Of a stretch of DNA of 60,278 bases, positions 17,228-25,605 are shown piece by piece; within the stretch, counting starts at the first letter, position 1; every line of letters begins with the position of its first letter. This DNA comes from Verrucomicrobiaceae bacterium (GTDB lineage: Bacteria > Verrucomicrobiota > Verrucomicrobiia > Verrucomicrobiales > Verrucomicrobiaceae), in the NCBI GenBank assembly GCA_016795485.1, contig JAEUHM010000029.1:1-60278 (forward strand), in the 5' to 3' direction. A program made the position numbers and the translations under genes. Under the pieces are notes generated by a model. It saw nothing but the letters and a program-made list of their open reading frames with translations, was not told the DNA's origin and did no database searches.

Positions 17228-17479
17228 TTACTTCCCCTTCAACTCGTCGACGCCCTTTGAAATGTAGCTCAGGTGTGCGTCTACGCGTTGAGCTTGTAGC
17301 TCCAGGGCGTGGATGCTCCGGGTGTGTAGCTCGATCATTTTGGCCTGTGTTTCATCGTTCGTCTTCAGCATGCCTACCGTGGTGGTATGGACGCCCCAAC
17401 CGACCGCGAGAGTGACGAGCATGGCGGCGGCGGTGATGAGGTTACCGAGGCTTATGGTGGGATCGAACTTGGCGGACAT
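17228..17479 (-). CDS. Small membrane protein with coiled coil (possible inner spanin)
   Basis: The 83 residues comprise an N-terminal membrane segment (LGNLITAAAMLVTLAVGWGV) and a C-terminal helix with heptads (MIELHTRSIHALELQAQRVDAHLSYI). An N-terminal anchor plus a periplasmic coiled coil is the layout of inner-membrane spanins, and a lipoprotein gene lies next to it. Role inferred from layout only. Confidence 0.5.
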   Translation of the reverse strand: MSAKFDPTISLGNLITAAAMLVTLAVGWGVHTTTVGMLKTNDETQAKMIELHTRSIHALELQAQRVDAHLSYISKGVDELKGK

Positions 17480-17486
17480 TGGGCGA

Positions 17487-17528
17487 GTGATTCAAGATTC
17501 AAGAGGCAAGAGGCAAGATGCAAGATTA
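17487..17528. repeat. Degenerate heptamer repeats
   Basis: Between two lysis-cluster genes the plus strand reads CAAGATT/CAAGAGG/CAAGAGG/CAAGATG/CAAGATT, five tandem 7-mers with small changes. It is non-coding. Similar 7-bp periodic tracts occur at 17850-17886 and 25477-25601. Confidence 0.75.
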
Positions 17529-17849
17529 GTCCGCGAGCTTCAGCGCATCGCTGCCGAGATCGCCGAGGGTATCGACGCCTTTGGTGATGACTGGCGTTAG
17601 TGCTTTATACAGTGCCGCCTTCTGGGCTAGGTCTTTTGCGGCTTGGAAGGCTTCCACGTTGTTGTTGCTGCCGATGTCGATGCCGGTGGCGTTGATCTTC
17701 ACGTCTTTGGCTTTGCCGCCGAGGCTGGCATAGGTGCCGTGGGCTTTGCTGTGGGCGATGGTGCAGCTCGTGCAGAGCGCCAGGATGATGCAGAGGGCGA
17801 ATACGGCGAATAGGACTGAGGCTATGGTGCGTTGGAGGGGGTTTTTCAT
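17526..17849 (-). CDS. Small lipoprotein (possible outer spanin)
   Basis: The 107-residue product has a signal segment (SVLFAVFALCIILALCTSC) that ends in a lipobox-like cysteine, after which the mature part is polar with an alanine-rich helix. A short lipoprotein beside a small coiled-coil membrane protein and a holin suggests the outer half of a spanin pair. It is also compatible with another phage lipoprotein, for instance one that excludes superinfection. Confidence 0.5.
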   Translation of the reverse strand: MKNPLQRTIASVLFAVFALCIILALCTSCTIAHSKAHGTYASLGGKAKDVKINATGIDIGSNNNVEAFQAAKDLAQKAALYKALTPVITKGVDTLGDLGSDALKLAD

Positions 17850-17886
17850 GGTTTCGTTCTTGGTTCGTGGTTCTTTGTTCGTGGTT
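17850..17886. repeat. Degenerate heptamer repeats
   Basis: The plus strand reads GTTCTTG/GTTCGTG/GTTCTTT/GTTCGTG in tandem, directly upstream of the lipoprotein start and reaching the stop codon of the tail-fibre gene. It is a second 7-bp periodic tract with a different base sequence from the one at 17487. Confidence 0.75.
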
Positions 17887-19531
17887 AGCCTACGATTTGG
17901 TAGGTGAAGTAGAGCACGGCATCGTCTTCGCCTGTCGGCAGTTCGGTAGCGGAGAGCGTGAATGATGAGACTCCCGCTGTCCGCAGAGCCCAGCCGCCTG
18001 CGGTGTCCAGCTTCGGCGTCACTTGCACGCCCAGGCCAGCAATGGTGTTACTGGCATCGTCTCCGCCTGCGGTGAGCTTCACTCCGTTATACCCTGATGG
18101 CACTTGAGCGAACACACCAATGAGCCTCACCGTCTTACCCGCAGGCGCGGTGAAGGTGACTGTTGAGGTGCCGCCGCTGCCTGGCGTTTCGTCTGTGCCA
18201 GATCCCCCACCCGTGATGCTAAACATGCCAGACAGCACCGTCCCACTGAGCGTTTTATCCGCGCCGGTCTCAGAAGAGGTAACCGTGGCGAGAGCGGCAT
18301 CCGCTGAAACTGAGAGGCCACTGACCGCCAACGCTCCCGCGAAAGCCGTAGCGTAATCCGAGCCGCTGCCGAAACTCGTACTGTCTACCCACGTGCTGCC
18401 ATCACTGGGATCTACGGACGTCATGGACACGACATAGTCTGTGCCGGCATACGAGATCTGCACGATGGCATCTCCTCCAGACAACGCGGCAAAATCCAAC
18501 ACTAGATCCGGAGGGCCGCTCGCTGCTGTGCCAGCGGTGGTATGTGCTACGAGATTGAGTTGACCCGCTAGGACTCGCCCCGTCGACAGCGCGGCGATGG
18601 CCTGAGCTACCCGCTGCGGAGTCATGTATTTGACCGCGCTCGATCCAGCTTCAGCCTCGGCCTGGCTGGCGATGCCGTAGTTCTCCACGTTGCTCAGGCC
18701 GATGTTTGACTTGGCCAGAACGATCTCGTTGCCAGTCAGCCCGTTGACGCTCTGCACGCCCGTAGCAGGCACCTCGAACAGCACCCAGTTACTCAGCGTG
18801 CTGGCAGGCTCTGCGGCTAACACATACATGCGGCTGTTGTCTGTGCGCTTAGCCAAGTCTCCGGTCTGAGCTGTCAGAGCCAGCATCGCCGCCTCATTGG
18901 CAACGACGAACGTATTCGTGATGGCGATACTCGGTAGTTGATCCGTTGGCACCTTGCCACTGACGAGATCAGCCTTGGCCGCGAGAGCAGCGTCTAGGCC
19001 CTCCACCTGCTCTGTCTGTAGATCCTCAATGGCTGCCGTGATGGCTGGCACCTGCGTGATGAGCCAATCTTCCGCCGCGTTGTCGAGAGGATCTGGCGCG
19101 GCTTCGTCTCCGAGGTTGGCACTGGCTAGGATGACGACGGGCTGTAGCACACTGCGGCCTTGATCCTCGCCCTCGCCCCAGGAGAGCGTGAGGCGAGTCT
19201 CTAGGCTGTCGGCATTGGCTAGGAGCGTGCGGAGATCCTCGGAGTCGATCTGTGCCTTGAGGCGATAGTACGTGATACCCGACTCGGTTACGGTGTCCGC
19301 GATGATATCGAGCGCGAGCGCATCGCCTGAGTAGTCCTTGGACTTTTTGAGCACGAAGCTCACTGGCGTGTCGTTGGCCAGGCTCGTGAGAACGCCACCA
19401 GCGGCGAGGAAGCCGATCTTGAGCTTGAGCCAGGCACCTAGAGGCAACTGGAGCACAGGCACGGTGACACGTGTGGTGTCTGTAGAGAGTTCGCCGGTCT
19501 CCTTGAAGCAATAGATCAGATGCTCGCGCAT
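17885..19531 (-). CDS. Tail fibre-type protein
   Basis: A 548-residue protein. The N-terminal third is a beta-rich attachment region. Around residues 180-250 lies the sequence type AALAAKADLVSGKVPTDQLP ... LTAQTGDLAKRTDNSRMYVL, typical of phage tail-fibre and receptor-binding proteins. The C-terminal part is a Ser/Gly/Thr-rich series of beta segments. It would bind the host surface. The start follows a TTGACA motif by 13 nt; that motif itself contains the stop codon of the small gene upstream. Confidence 0.7.
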   Translation of the reverse strand: MREHLIYCFKETGELSTDTTRVTVPVLQLPLGAWLKLKIGFLAAGGVLTSLANDTPVSFVLKKSKDYSGDALALDIIADTVTESGITYYRLKAQIDSEDLRTLLANADSLETRLTLSWGEGEDQGRSVLQPVVILASANLGDEAAPDPLDNAAEDWLITQVPAITAAIEDLQTEQVEGLDAALAAKADLVSGKVPTDQLPSIAITNTFVVANEAAMLALTAQTGDLAKRTDNSRMYVLAAEPASTLSNWVLFEVPATGVQSVNGLTGNEIVLAKSNIGLSNVENYGIASQAEAEAGSSAVKYMTPQRVAQAIAALSTGRVLAGQLNLVAHTTAGTAASGPPDLVLDFAALSGGDAIVQISYAGTDYVVSMTSVDPSDGSTWVDSTSFGSGSDYATAFAGALAVSGLSVSADAALATVTSSETGADKTLSGTVLSGMFSITGGGSGTDETPGSGGTSTVTFTAPAGKTVRLIGVFAQVPSGYNGVKLTAGGDDASNTIAGLGVQVTPKLDTAGGWALRTAGVSSFTLSATELPTGEDDAVLYFTYQIVG

Positions 19532-19546
19532 AGCTCCGAGAGCGTG

Positions 19547-19699
19547 TCAAATTGGTCGGGACTTGAGGAAGAACTTGTGATCGAACGGAATGACCTTGAA
19601 GGGGAACTTCGGGTTGAGGCTCTGCTGTTTCCGCAGTGCCTCTTGCGCGGCCTCAGCAGCCTTCCTGGCGAGCAGCTCAGACTTGGACAGGCCAGGCAT
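19547..19699 (-). CDS. 50-residue helical protein
   Basis: The ATG at 19699 follows the stop of the Erv-like gene by one base. The product starts MPGLSKSELLARKAAEAAQE, one charged helix, and ends with PFDHKFFLKSRPI. Codon pattern and operon spacing support translation. It may be a chaperone-like or tail assembly factor; nothing specific can be claimed. Confidence 0.55.
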   Translation of the reverse strand: MPGLSKSELLARKAAEAAQEALRKQQSLNPKFPFKVIPFDHKFFLKSRPI

Positions 19700-19700
19700 A

Positions 19701-20081
19701 CTAAGCTCCCTTGATGGCGTCTGGAATAGGCGCTCCTGGGCCGAAGATCGCGCGCCAGGTGCGCTCGCTCAGAATGGGATGTTCCAACCCTGGCGCGTGT
19801 AGCGGCTTACCGAGCTTGAGGTTCACGAAGTCATGCAGGGCAACGCTCCAAGTGTAGAGCGCGCCGCCATGCGCCTTGAGCGGAGGCGGATGAATCTGGA
19901 TGAGCTTGCGGAACACTGTGCGACACGGGCAGTTGGAGCCGCTCAGGTGCATGAGCTTGTCGCGAAAATTGAGAAAGAACATCGTCGCCATCGTCTCTGT
20001 ATCGTCGGTAGGACGGTCTGGATACGCTGCACAGAAGCTATGCAGCGTATCCCAGAGAATGCGGCCTAGAACCTCGTTCAT
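19701..20081 (-). CDS. Erv1/ALR-like sulfhydryl oxidase
   Basis: The 126-residue protein matches the FAD-dependent Erv1/ALR thiol-oxidase pattern: W10..LH14..(A)YPDRPT near the N-terminus, a cysteine pair at C51 and C53, and the FAD-binding helix H83-DFV-N87-LKLGKP, followed by a tryptophan at 109. Such enzymes make disulfide bonds and pass electrons to oxygen. The usual active-site CxxC is CPC here (CxC). There is no signal peptide, so it should work in the cytoplasm, as the poxvirus E10R enzyme does. It follows the 32-cysteine tail protein gene by only 3 bp, which points to that protein as the substrate. Family assignment is from motif reading, without a search. Confidence 0.75.
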   Translation of the reverse strand: MNEVLGRILWDTLHSFCAAYPDRPTDDTETMATMFFLNFRDKLMHLSGSNCPCRTVFRKLIQIHPPPLKAHGGALYTWSVALHDFVNLKLGKPLHAPGLEHPILSERTWRAIFGPGAPIPDAIKGA

Positions 20082-20084
20082 ACG

Positions 20085-21800
20085 TTAGTCAGCCACACAG
20101 CCTCCGGTTTCCTCATCGCGGTGGAAGCCAGCACTGCACTTGCAGGCGTTATTCTCAGCGTCCCACTCCTCATTAGGTCCGCAGTCTGGCGGGATCTCCA
20201 CGCAAATGTCAGACTCATTCCGCTGGTAGCCAGGAGCGCAGACACAAGCTTCTTCCTCGCTGTTCCACTCTTCATTGGTGCCACACGCAGGGATCTCCAC
20301 GCAGTCAGCACCGGCACGGTAGAAGCCAGCATCGCACTCGCAGGTGTTCGAGTCAGGATCGTAATGCTCGTGCTCGCCCGTGCAGCTCACCCCATCTGCC
20401 ACGCAGACGCCAGAGCCATTGTAGTGGTAGCCAGCATCGCACTGGCACTGCTGGAGCACGGCGCTCCAGCCCTCATGATCGCCATCACAGGCATCTCGGC
20501 AAGCGAAGAGCGCTTCATCCCACACTTGGCCGCTAGGGCAGGTTTCGTCTTCCACGCACTCGTCAAGGCCAGCATCGTAGTGCTCGCCCTCTGGGCATTG
20601 TTGCACGACGGGCGGAGGCGTTGGCCCAAATGGAGGAGGGGCCATGCCTGGCGCGGGCGTATTGCACCACTCAGGGAGACGCAGCACTTGAGCAGAGCCA
20701 AACTGCCCGCCGCCGAGAGCAATAGGCGCAGTGACATCGATCTTGACCACGAGCCCGCCGCCTGGAGAGCCGCTGTAGCCTAGGAGCGGCCAGTCGCCAA
20801 TGTAGTCGCCACTGAGGAGGCGCCCTGTGTGGCGATATGCGCCGTAGGTCATCGACCAGTGGAACGACGTGCCTGGTGGGTAGCCATTGATCGTTACTTC
20901 CACACCCCACGAAAGATCGGCAATTGCCTTGCCTTCACCATCCGGAATGCATCCACCTTCGACGGTATTCAGCGGATCAACGTTAAGCGTCCAGTCGAAG
21001 TCCGCCGTGCGCTGGTTGGGCTCGCGTTTGCGCACGCATTTCTTGAGCTTCTCATCCCAGACCTCGCCTTCCTGGCACACCTTTTCATCGGGCTTGTCGC
21101 CGTTGCCTCCATTGCCGCCGCCGCCGTTACCACCGCCGCCACTGCCGCCGCCGTTGCCACCCGATCCACTGCCGCCGCCGCCTGCGGTCCCACCGCCGTC
21201 TTCAGATCCACCGCTACCCGTGCCTGACGTCATGCCGCCGCCGCTGCCATCTGAGCCGCTCACACACTCTTTGCCGTTCCAGAAGCTACCCTTCTCACAC
21301 TCCTGAGTCTCCGGCCCGCAGTCGCAACCTAACTGCGCCAGCGAGAAGTTAGCACAACTCAGCAGCGGGTTTGCCTGGAAGATATCGAACGGATCATCAT
21401 CCTCGTTGTTCGTTTCGTTTGCGGCAAATCCAGCGACCGCCAGCAATGCCCGTTGCGCCTCGCAATCACAGTCATCCGCCACCTCAGGGCAACCTGGTTG
21501 CTGAAGTGTCCAATCCTCCGCGCGCATGTCGGCAATGGTGAAGTCATCCGTGGCAGATTCTCCAGCTCTCACCACGCGCGTGAACTGCACCGGCTTACCT
21601 GATGCCACCGTCCAGGAGCTGTAATACCACAGCCCGCCGAGGTAACGCAGCCAGGCAAGGCGCTTGCCCTCTTTGGAAGGGGCTGTGGGATGGAACTCCT
21701 CCTGGTAAGTGCGCTTCCAACTCGCACGACGCACCGGATACCCCATCTCGATGGCGTAGCGCGCGGCCAACGGAAAGTGAAAGCGAAGAGGAGCGCCCAT
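20085..21800 (-). CDS. Cysteine-rich tail protein with EGF-like repeats
   Basis: The protein has 571 residues and about 32 cysteines. Parts in order: an N-terminal domain (1-100) resembling DUF2829/Tad2 (VRRASWKR ... DFTIADMRAEDWTL); a first Cys cluster (104-179); a flexible poly-Gly/Ser hinge (about 185-234); a Cys pair (242, 255); a beta-rich domain (265-380); a Pro-rich linker; and a C-terminal array (402-568) of about six units of 20-33 residues, each of the type C....W.....C.C..G....C, with 20 Cys in all. The array looks like extracellular EGF/TIL-type modules and would need disulfides. It lies between an Ig-type tail protein and the Erv-like oxidase. Host binding is inferred. Confidence 0.75.
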   Translation of the reverse strand: MGAPLRFHFPLAARYAIEMGYPVRRASWKRTYQEEFHPTAPSKEGKRLAWLRYLGGLWYYSSWTVASGKPVQFTRVVRAGESATDDFTIADMRAEDWTLQQPGCPEVADDCDCEAQRALLAVAGFAANETNNEDDDPFDIFQANPLLSCANFSLAQLGCDCGPETQECEKGSFWNGKECVSGSDGSGGGMTSGTGSGGSEDGGGTAGGGGSGSGGNGGGSGGGGNGGGGNGGNGDKPDEKVCQEGEVWDEKLKKCVRKREPNQRTADFDWTLNVDPLNTVEGGCIPDGEGKAIADLSWGVEVTINGYPPGTSFHWSMTYGAYRHTGRLLSGDYIGDWPLLGYSGSPGGGLVVKIDVTAPIALGGGQFGSAQVLRLPEWCNTPAPGMAPPPFGPTPPPVVQQCPEGEHYDAGLDECVEDETCPSGQVWDEALFACRDACDGDHEGWSAVLQQCQCDAGYHYNGSGVCVADGVSCTGEHEHYDPDSNTCECDAGFYRAGADCVEIPACGTNEEWNSEEEACVCAPGYQRNESDICVEIPPDCGPNEEWDAENNACKCSAGFHRDEETGGCVAD

Positions 21801-21802
21801 GA

Positions 21803-22615
21803 TTAAGCAGCAGAGGCTGGGTTGCGCGACAGCAAGACGACGAAGGGCAGAGAAGTCTTCGTCTTGGCATTAGGATCAGGGTCTAACACGACAGTGGAGT
21901 AATACTCCATCCGCAGTACACCCCAGACCTGAGTGACGCCCGTGGCGAGCGCCTCGCCAGTGCCAGCCCCCTTCACTGGCTCTTCCGTGGCTTCCAGACC
22001 AGACTCTACCAACTCCTGCACACTCGTGGCGGACAAATCTGCCTCGAAGACGTAGTGCCAGCTTCCCTCAGCGCCTCGTAGCGCGGGCTGGCCAAAGGCA
22101 ACGCGCACACCCGGCTCCTGAGGCTCCATCGCCAAGTAGAGCGAGATCCGGCCCATGTAGGGCAGCTTCTTGGGGATGCCGTCTTCATGCAGCGTGCAGG
22201 CGAGCATGACGATGTCACCCGCAGTCAGCCTCAGCACGGGATCGGAAGGTGTGATCGGGTTGTAGACGATATCCGTCTGGATGTCATACGTCATGCGCGT
22301 TGCATTGCTCGTGATCGACTCTGTAGGTGGATCGACCACCCCAATCGGGATCGTTTTCCAGGCACTCCAATCTGATGCACCAGAGCCTCTCACGCGAATA
22401 CGCATGTTAGACGCACCATTCACCGTTGGCGTGCCGGAAATGCGGCCCGTCGTCTGGTTGATCGTCAGCCCGGTAGGCAAGCCCGTGGCCTGCCACACCT
22501 CGCCGCTCCCAGCAGCAGCCGCAGAGGTAGGAGAGAGCGCCAGGATGTATTCAAATGGACGCCCCCGATAAACGAAGGGGATGCTGGTTTCTGAGCCGAG
22601 GGTTGGGATAGGCAT
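21803..22615 (-). CDS. Tail protein with putative Ig domain
   Basis: The 270-residue protein carries near residues 40-90 the pattern ATGLPTGLTINQTTGRISGTP, which is the He_PIG/putative immunoglobulin domain found in many bacterial surface and phage tail proteins. The rest is beta-rich and unassigned. It is 2 bp from the Cys-rich tail gene and 3 bp after the large 912-residue gene, so it belongs to the tail-tip or fibre operon. Confidence 0.7.
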   Translation of the reverse strand: MPIPTLGSETSIPFVYRGRPFEYILALSPTSAAAAGSGEVWQATGLPTGLTINQTTGRISGTPTVNGASNMRIRVRGSGASDWSAWKTIPIGVVDPPTESITSNATRMTYDIQTDIVYNPITPSDPVLRLTAGDIVMLACTLHEDGIPKKLPYMGRISLYLAMEPQEPGVRVAFGQPALRGAEGSWHYVFEADLSATSVQELVESGLEATEEPVKGAGTGEALATGVTQVWGVLRMEYYSTVVLDPDPNAKTKTSLPFVVLLSRNPASAA

Positions 22616-22618
22616 GGA

Positions 22619-25357
22619 TTATACGAGGCTTGAGGTTTTGACGATCACGCCGCGCCCGCGCTCGTCATTGGTGCGATTGCTCTTCGTGTGGTCACGGTCC
22701 AGACCCGCGAGCAGGACGATGCCGCGCGGATCTGCGGTGGAGTCAGCCGTGTCGAAGCACACGAGCCGGCCACGAAGCGCATACGGGAAGTCCGTTGGAG
22801 CCGGATGGTCTGCGGCACTCAGCGTGCTGTAGAGCTTCTTCTTGGCGGTCATGCCATCGGCGGCGCGAGAGATCTGCAGCCCGAACCAGTGCGGCACTGG
22901 GGTCGTGGTGATATTCAGCACCTGCGAGAGCAGCGGATGCGCTGTGTCCCACGTGATACCGGCGATGTTCTGGCCTGGCGTGCTGGGCGTCGTAGCTGCG
23001 GTAATGGTGCCGCGCTCGATCACGAGCAGCCACTGAGCAGCAGCGCGGTTCTTGTTGGCCGTATGTGCCTGCCAGTTGACTCTCTTACTGAGCGCCATGA
23101 GAAGCTCCAGCCCGATGTCCACCAGCAGAGTGTGACCCACCGGCTGCATCTCCTGTCTGACAACGAACTCGAACAGCTCGCGGTCGAAATCAGTCGGATA
23201 CCAGGTCGTCTTGGTGGCGTCATACTTCGCCACCTTGTACCAGTGCCCCAGGCCATCCGTGGCACAGTGCTCTCCTGGTGCCAGGTCTACACCCTTGCGT
23301 TGCAGCGAGCCAGGGATGCGATGCGTGACGATGTCGTTGTTCACGAACACTTTCGCCTTCAGCGTGATGTCCGTTGGCCACGTAGGAGCCACAGGCAGCA
23401 GCAAGCTATGCGTGCCAGATCCAGTGTCGGTCAGATCAATCGCAGAGCCGCCTGGAGTCGTTGCGAGCTGCAAATCATCATCGCCCGCGTTAACGACGTA
23501 GTAATCCGTAGCAGCCGCCGTGCCACCTGGGAGAGTGCCCGTCGTGCTCAGCCGGAACAGCGCGCCATTGCTCAGGCCGTGGTTGTCACGCAGGAGTTTG
23601 TTGGTGCTTGCATTGGCTGTGACCGTGACAGGGTTGCCAAAGCTCACCAGGGACTCAGCCGCAGCATCGTGCACCGCAGGCAGCAGCCCGCCCGCTCTAC
23701 GAGTCACCGCTGCCTCCAGCTTCCGTAGATCGCCGATGCCCTGTAGAGCCGCGAGCTGCTGTGCTGTGAGTCGACGTGGCCACGCCTCGACAAACTCATC
23801 GAGACGCCAAATCATCCGCTGCTCGCCAGGTGTCTCTTCAGACGTGCTGAAGCTGCCGCTAGATGCATTGGCCAACAGCTCTGCCACTTGAGCCTCCAGC
23901 GCCGAGATGCGCGCTTCATGGCCTGGCACCTCATCATCCTCGTGAGTGTGCGCGAGGAAGGCCGCAACCGCGTTAGCCGTCGTGATGGCCACTGACCAGG
24001 CATTGCTCGCCAGCACTGACGATGGCGTGATGACCAGTGCGTTGTTGCTGATAAAGCTGATGTTGTAGGCGCTCTCCTCGATCTTAGCGCCAGGCGATGC
24101 GGCTTCACGCACGGTTACATGCAGCAGGCTTGCATTCAGGTTGTGGTTGAGCGTGAAGCTCGTAGCACTGCCATTGCCAATGGTGTGCTGACTGCTGACG
24201 TTGCCCACGACGATCTGATCCGGCGAGAAGGGCTTGTAGTCCGCGAGCGAGAGCGGCTTCGTCCAGTCGATGTCCGCACTGACGTTGTGCGCGGCACTCG
24301 CCACCGGAGGCTTGATCTTTACCTCCTGGCGGAACGTGGTGACGTGGTAGCTCTCTTCATCGCGCGGATCTACCATCCGCATCTCGATATCGAGCGGAAT
24401 CGTCAGCTCGCCATTGACCAGCCTCCGGAGGCGCACACCCATGGCCGAGGTTTTGGTATCGAGCACAATCTCTGCATGAGGCTGAGGCCCAGTGAGCACG
24501 GTGACTCCGAGCAGATCCTGATCGACCCCGGACATGCTGCCCTCAAAGCGGATCAGGAACGCATCCTCCTCAACGGTGACCGCGAACTCGCCATCGTCAT
24601 CCGCCAGCGCCTCCAGAGCCGTAGCGAGCACATCGGTGTCGTCGAACGGCACGCTGATCGGTGCCGTCTTGCGCACGCCACGAGTCAAAATGAATGAGCC
24701 ATCATCGAACTCGGCGGGAATGTTGAGCTTCTGGATCGCTGGAGTCTTTACCTCGCTGTTAGTCGCTCCGACCTGCACTTCCTCAACCGTGGGCACGGAT
24801 GCATTGCGCATGACATGCAATGTGGTCTGAGCCAGAGCCGCCTGAGTCAGCCGCAGATCGTGAATGACGGCACCCGACTCTGTGCGAGTGTCCACCAGGA
24901 CGTAAGCCTGCGGCCAGAGCACGTTGTCTTGAGCCGTGATCGTGCGCTCTGTGCCGTCGCTAAACTTGATGGCGTAGGTGCCGTCCAGGAGTGTCACCTT
25001 GCACGTGACACTGGCTCCGGAGAGCAGTGTGAGCGCGTTCAGCGCGGCCTGGAGCTGCTCAGCGGTGGCATTCCACGCAAGCGCCGTAGTGACGTTGGTG
25101 CCAACAACGGACGTAGCACTGCCGATCTTCAGCGAGTAGCTGCCAGACTCTGGCCGCGCGTCCTGGTGACCAATGGTCGTGGTGAACCCATGGATCTGGC
25201 GCGAGGATCTCACCGATGCATTGCCCAGACGCTCAGCAGGCCGGATCTTCAGCAGCAGATGCTCCCCGGCGATGATAACCGGAAACTGATACGCACTGCC
25301 TGAGAGCGTGTCAGACAGCACCTTAGTGGCAACGTTGGCATAGAGTAGCGCGAGCAC
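22619..25357 (-). CDS. Large tail-tip or fibre protein
   Basis: A 912-residue protein starting at GTG (25357), 13 nt after a TTGACA motif. It is rich in beta segments and Thr/Ala. A block around residues 390-480 (GSATSFTLNHNLN.S...VTV ... DEVPGHEARISALEAQVAEL) combines a fold seen in phage adhesins with a short coiled coil, suggesting a trimer. Size and position after the upstream tail genes suggest the central fibre or tip protein. No catalytic motif was recognised. Confidence 0.65.
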   Translation of the reverse strand: MLALLYANVATKVLSDTLSGSAYQFPVIIAGEHLLLKIRPAERLGNASVRSSRQIHGFTTTIGHQDARPESGSYSLKIGSATSVVGTNVTTALAWNATAEQLQAALNALTLLSGASVTCKVTLLDGTYAIKFSDGTERTITAQDNVLWPQAYVLVDTRTESGAVIHDLRLTQAALAQTTLHVMRNASVPTVEEVQVGATNSEVKTPAIQKLNIPAEFDDGSFILTRGVRKTAPISVPFDDTDVLATALEALADDDGEFAVTVEEDAFLIRFEGSMSGVDQDLLGVTVLTGPQPHAEIVLDTKTSAMGVRLRRLVNGELTIPLDIEMRMVDPRDEESYHVTTFRQEVKIKPPVASAAHNVSADIDWTKPLSLADYKPFSPDQIVVGNVSSQHTIGNGSATSFTLNHNLNASLLHVTVREAASPGAKIEESAYNISFISNNALVITPSSVLASNAWSVAITTANAVAAFLAHTHEDDEVPGHEARISALEAQVAELLANASSGSFSTSEETPGEQRMIWRLDEFVEAWPRRLTAQQLAALQGIGDLRKLEAAVTRRAGGLLPAVHDAAAESLVSFGNPVTVTANASTNKLLRDNHGLSNGALFRLSTTGTLPGGTAAATDYYVVNAGDDDLQLATTPGGSAIDLTDTGSGTHSLLLPVAPTWPTDITLKAKVFVNNDIVTHRIPGSLQRKGVDLAPGEHCATDGLGHWYKVAKYDATKTTWYPTDFDRELFEFVVRQEMQPVGHTLLVDIGLELLMALSKRVNWQAHTANKNRAAAQWLLVIERGTITAATTPSTPGQNIAGITWDTAHPLLSQVLNITTTPVPHWFGLQISRAADGMTAKKKLYSTLSAADHPAPTDFPYALRGRLVCFDTADSTADPRGIVLLAGLDRDHTKSNRTNDERGRGVIVKTSSLV

Positions 25358-25476
25358 GTTGCGCGCACGGTGTCAAATATCGCCCGCGAGCTGGAGCCAA
25401 GAACCCCAAAACCTCAGCCCGCGAGCGAGTCAGCCACAGCGACGTAGACGACGGGGGATGGGCGGTGTCAAAGGGG

Positions 25477-25601
25477 AGGGAGATGCAAGATTCAAGACTG
25501 CAAGACATCAGACTGCCAGACGCCAGACCGGAGAGGACTCATAGTCTGATGTCTGATGTCTGAAAATCTTGCATCTTGCATCTTCCGATCTTGCATCTCC
25601 C
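25477..25601. repeat. Heptamer tracts forming an imperfect palindrome
   Basis: The left half (from 25478) contains GATGCAAGATTCAAGACTGC and a CATCAGAC unit; the right half (from 25538) contains GTCTGATGTCTGATGTC and then repeated ATCTTGC 7-mers. The halves are reverse complements in broad outline, so the tract can fold into a long hairpin in either strand. It lies between two minus-strand tail genes and is non-coding. Confidence 0.7.
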
Positions 25602-25605
25602 TGCG

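Noticed and set aside
22688..23728. 346-codon plus-strand frame in the large tail gene
   Set aside because: Arg/Gln-rich antisense shadow without domain features; the minus-strand 912-residue frame is continuous and operonic.
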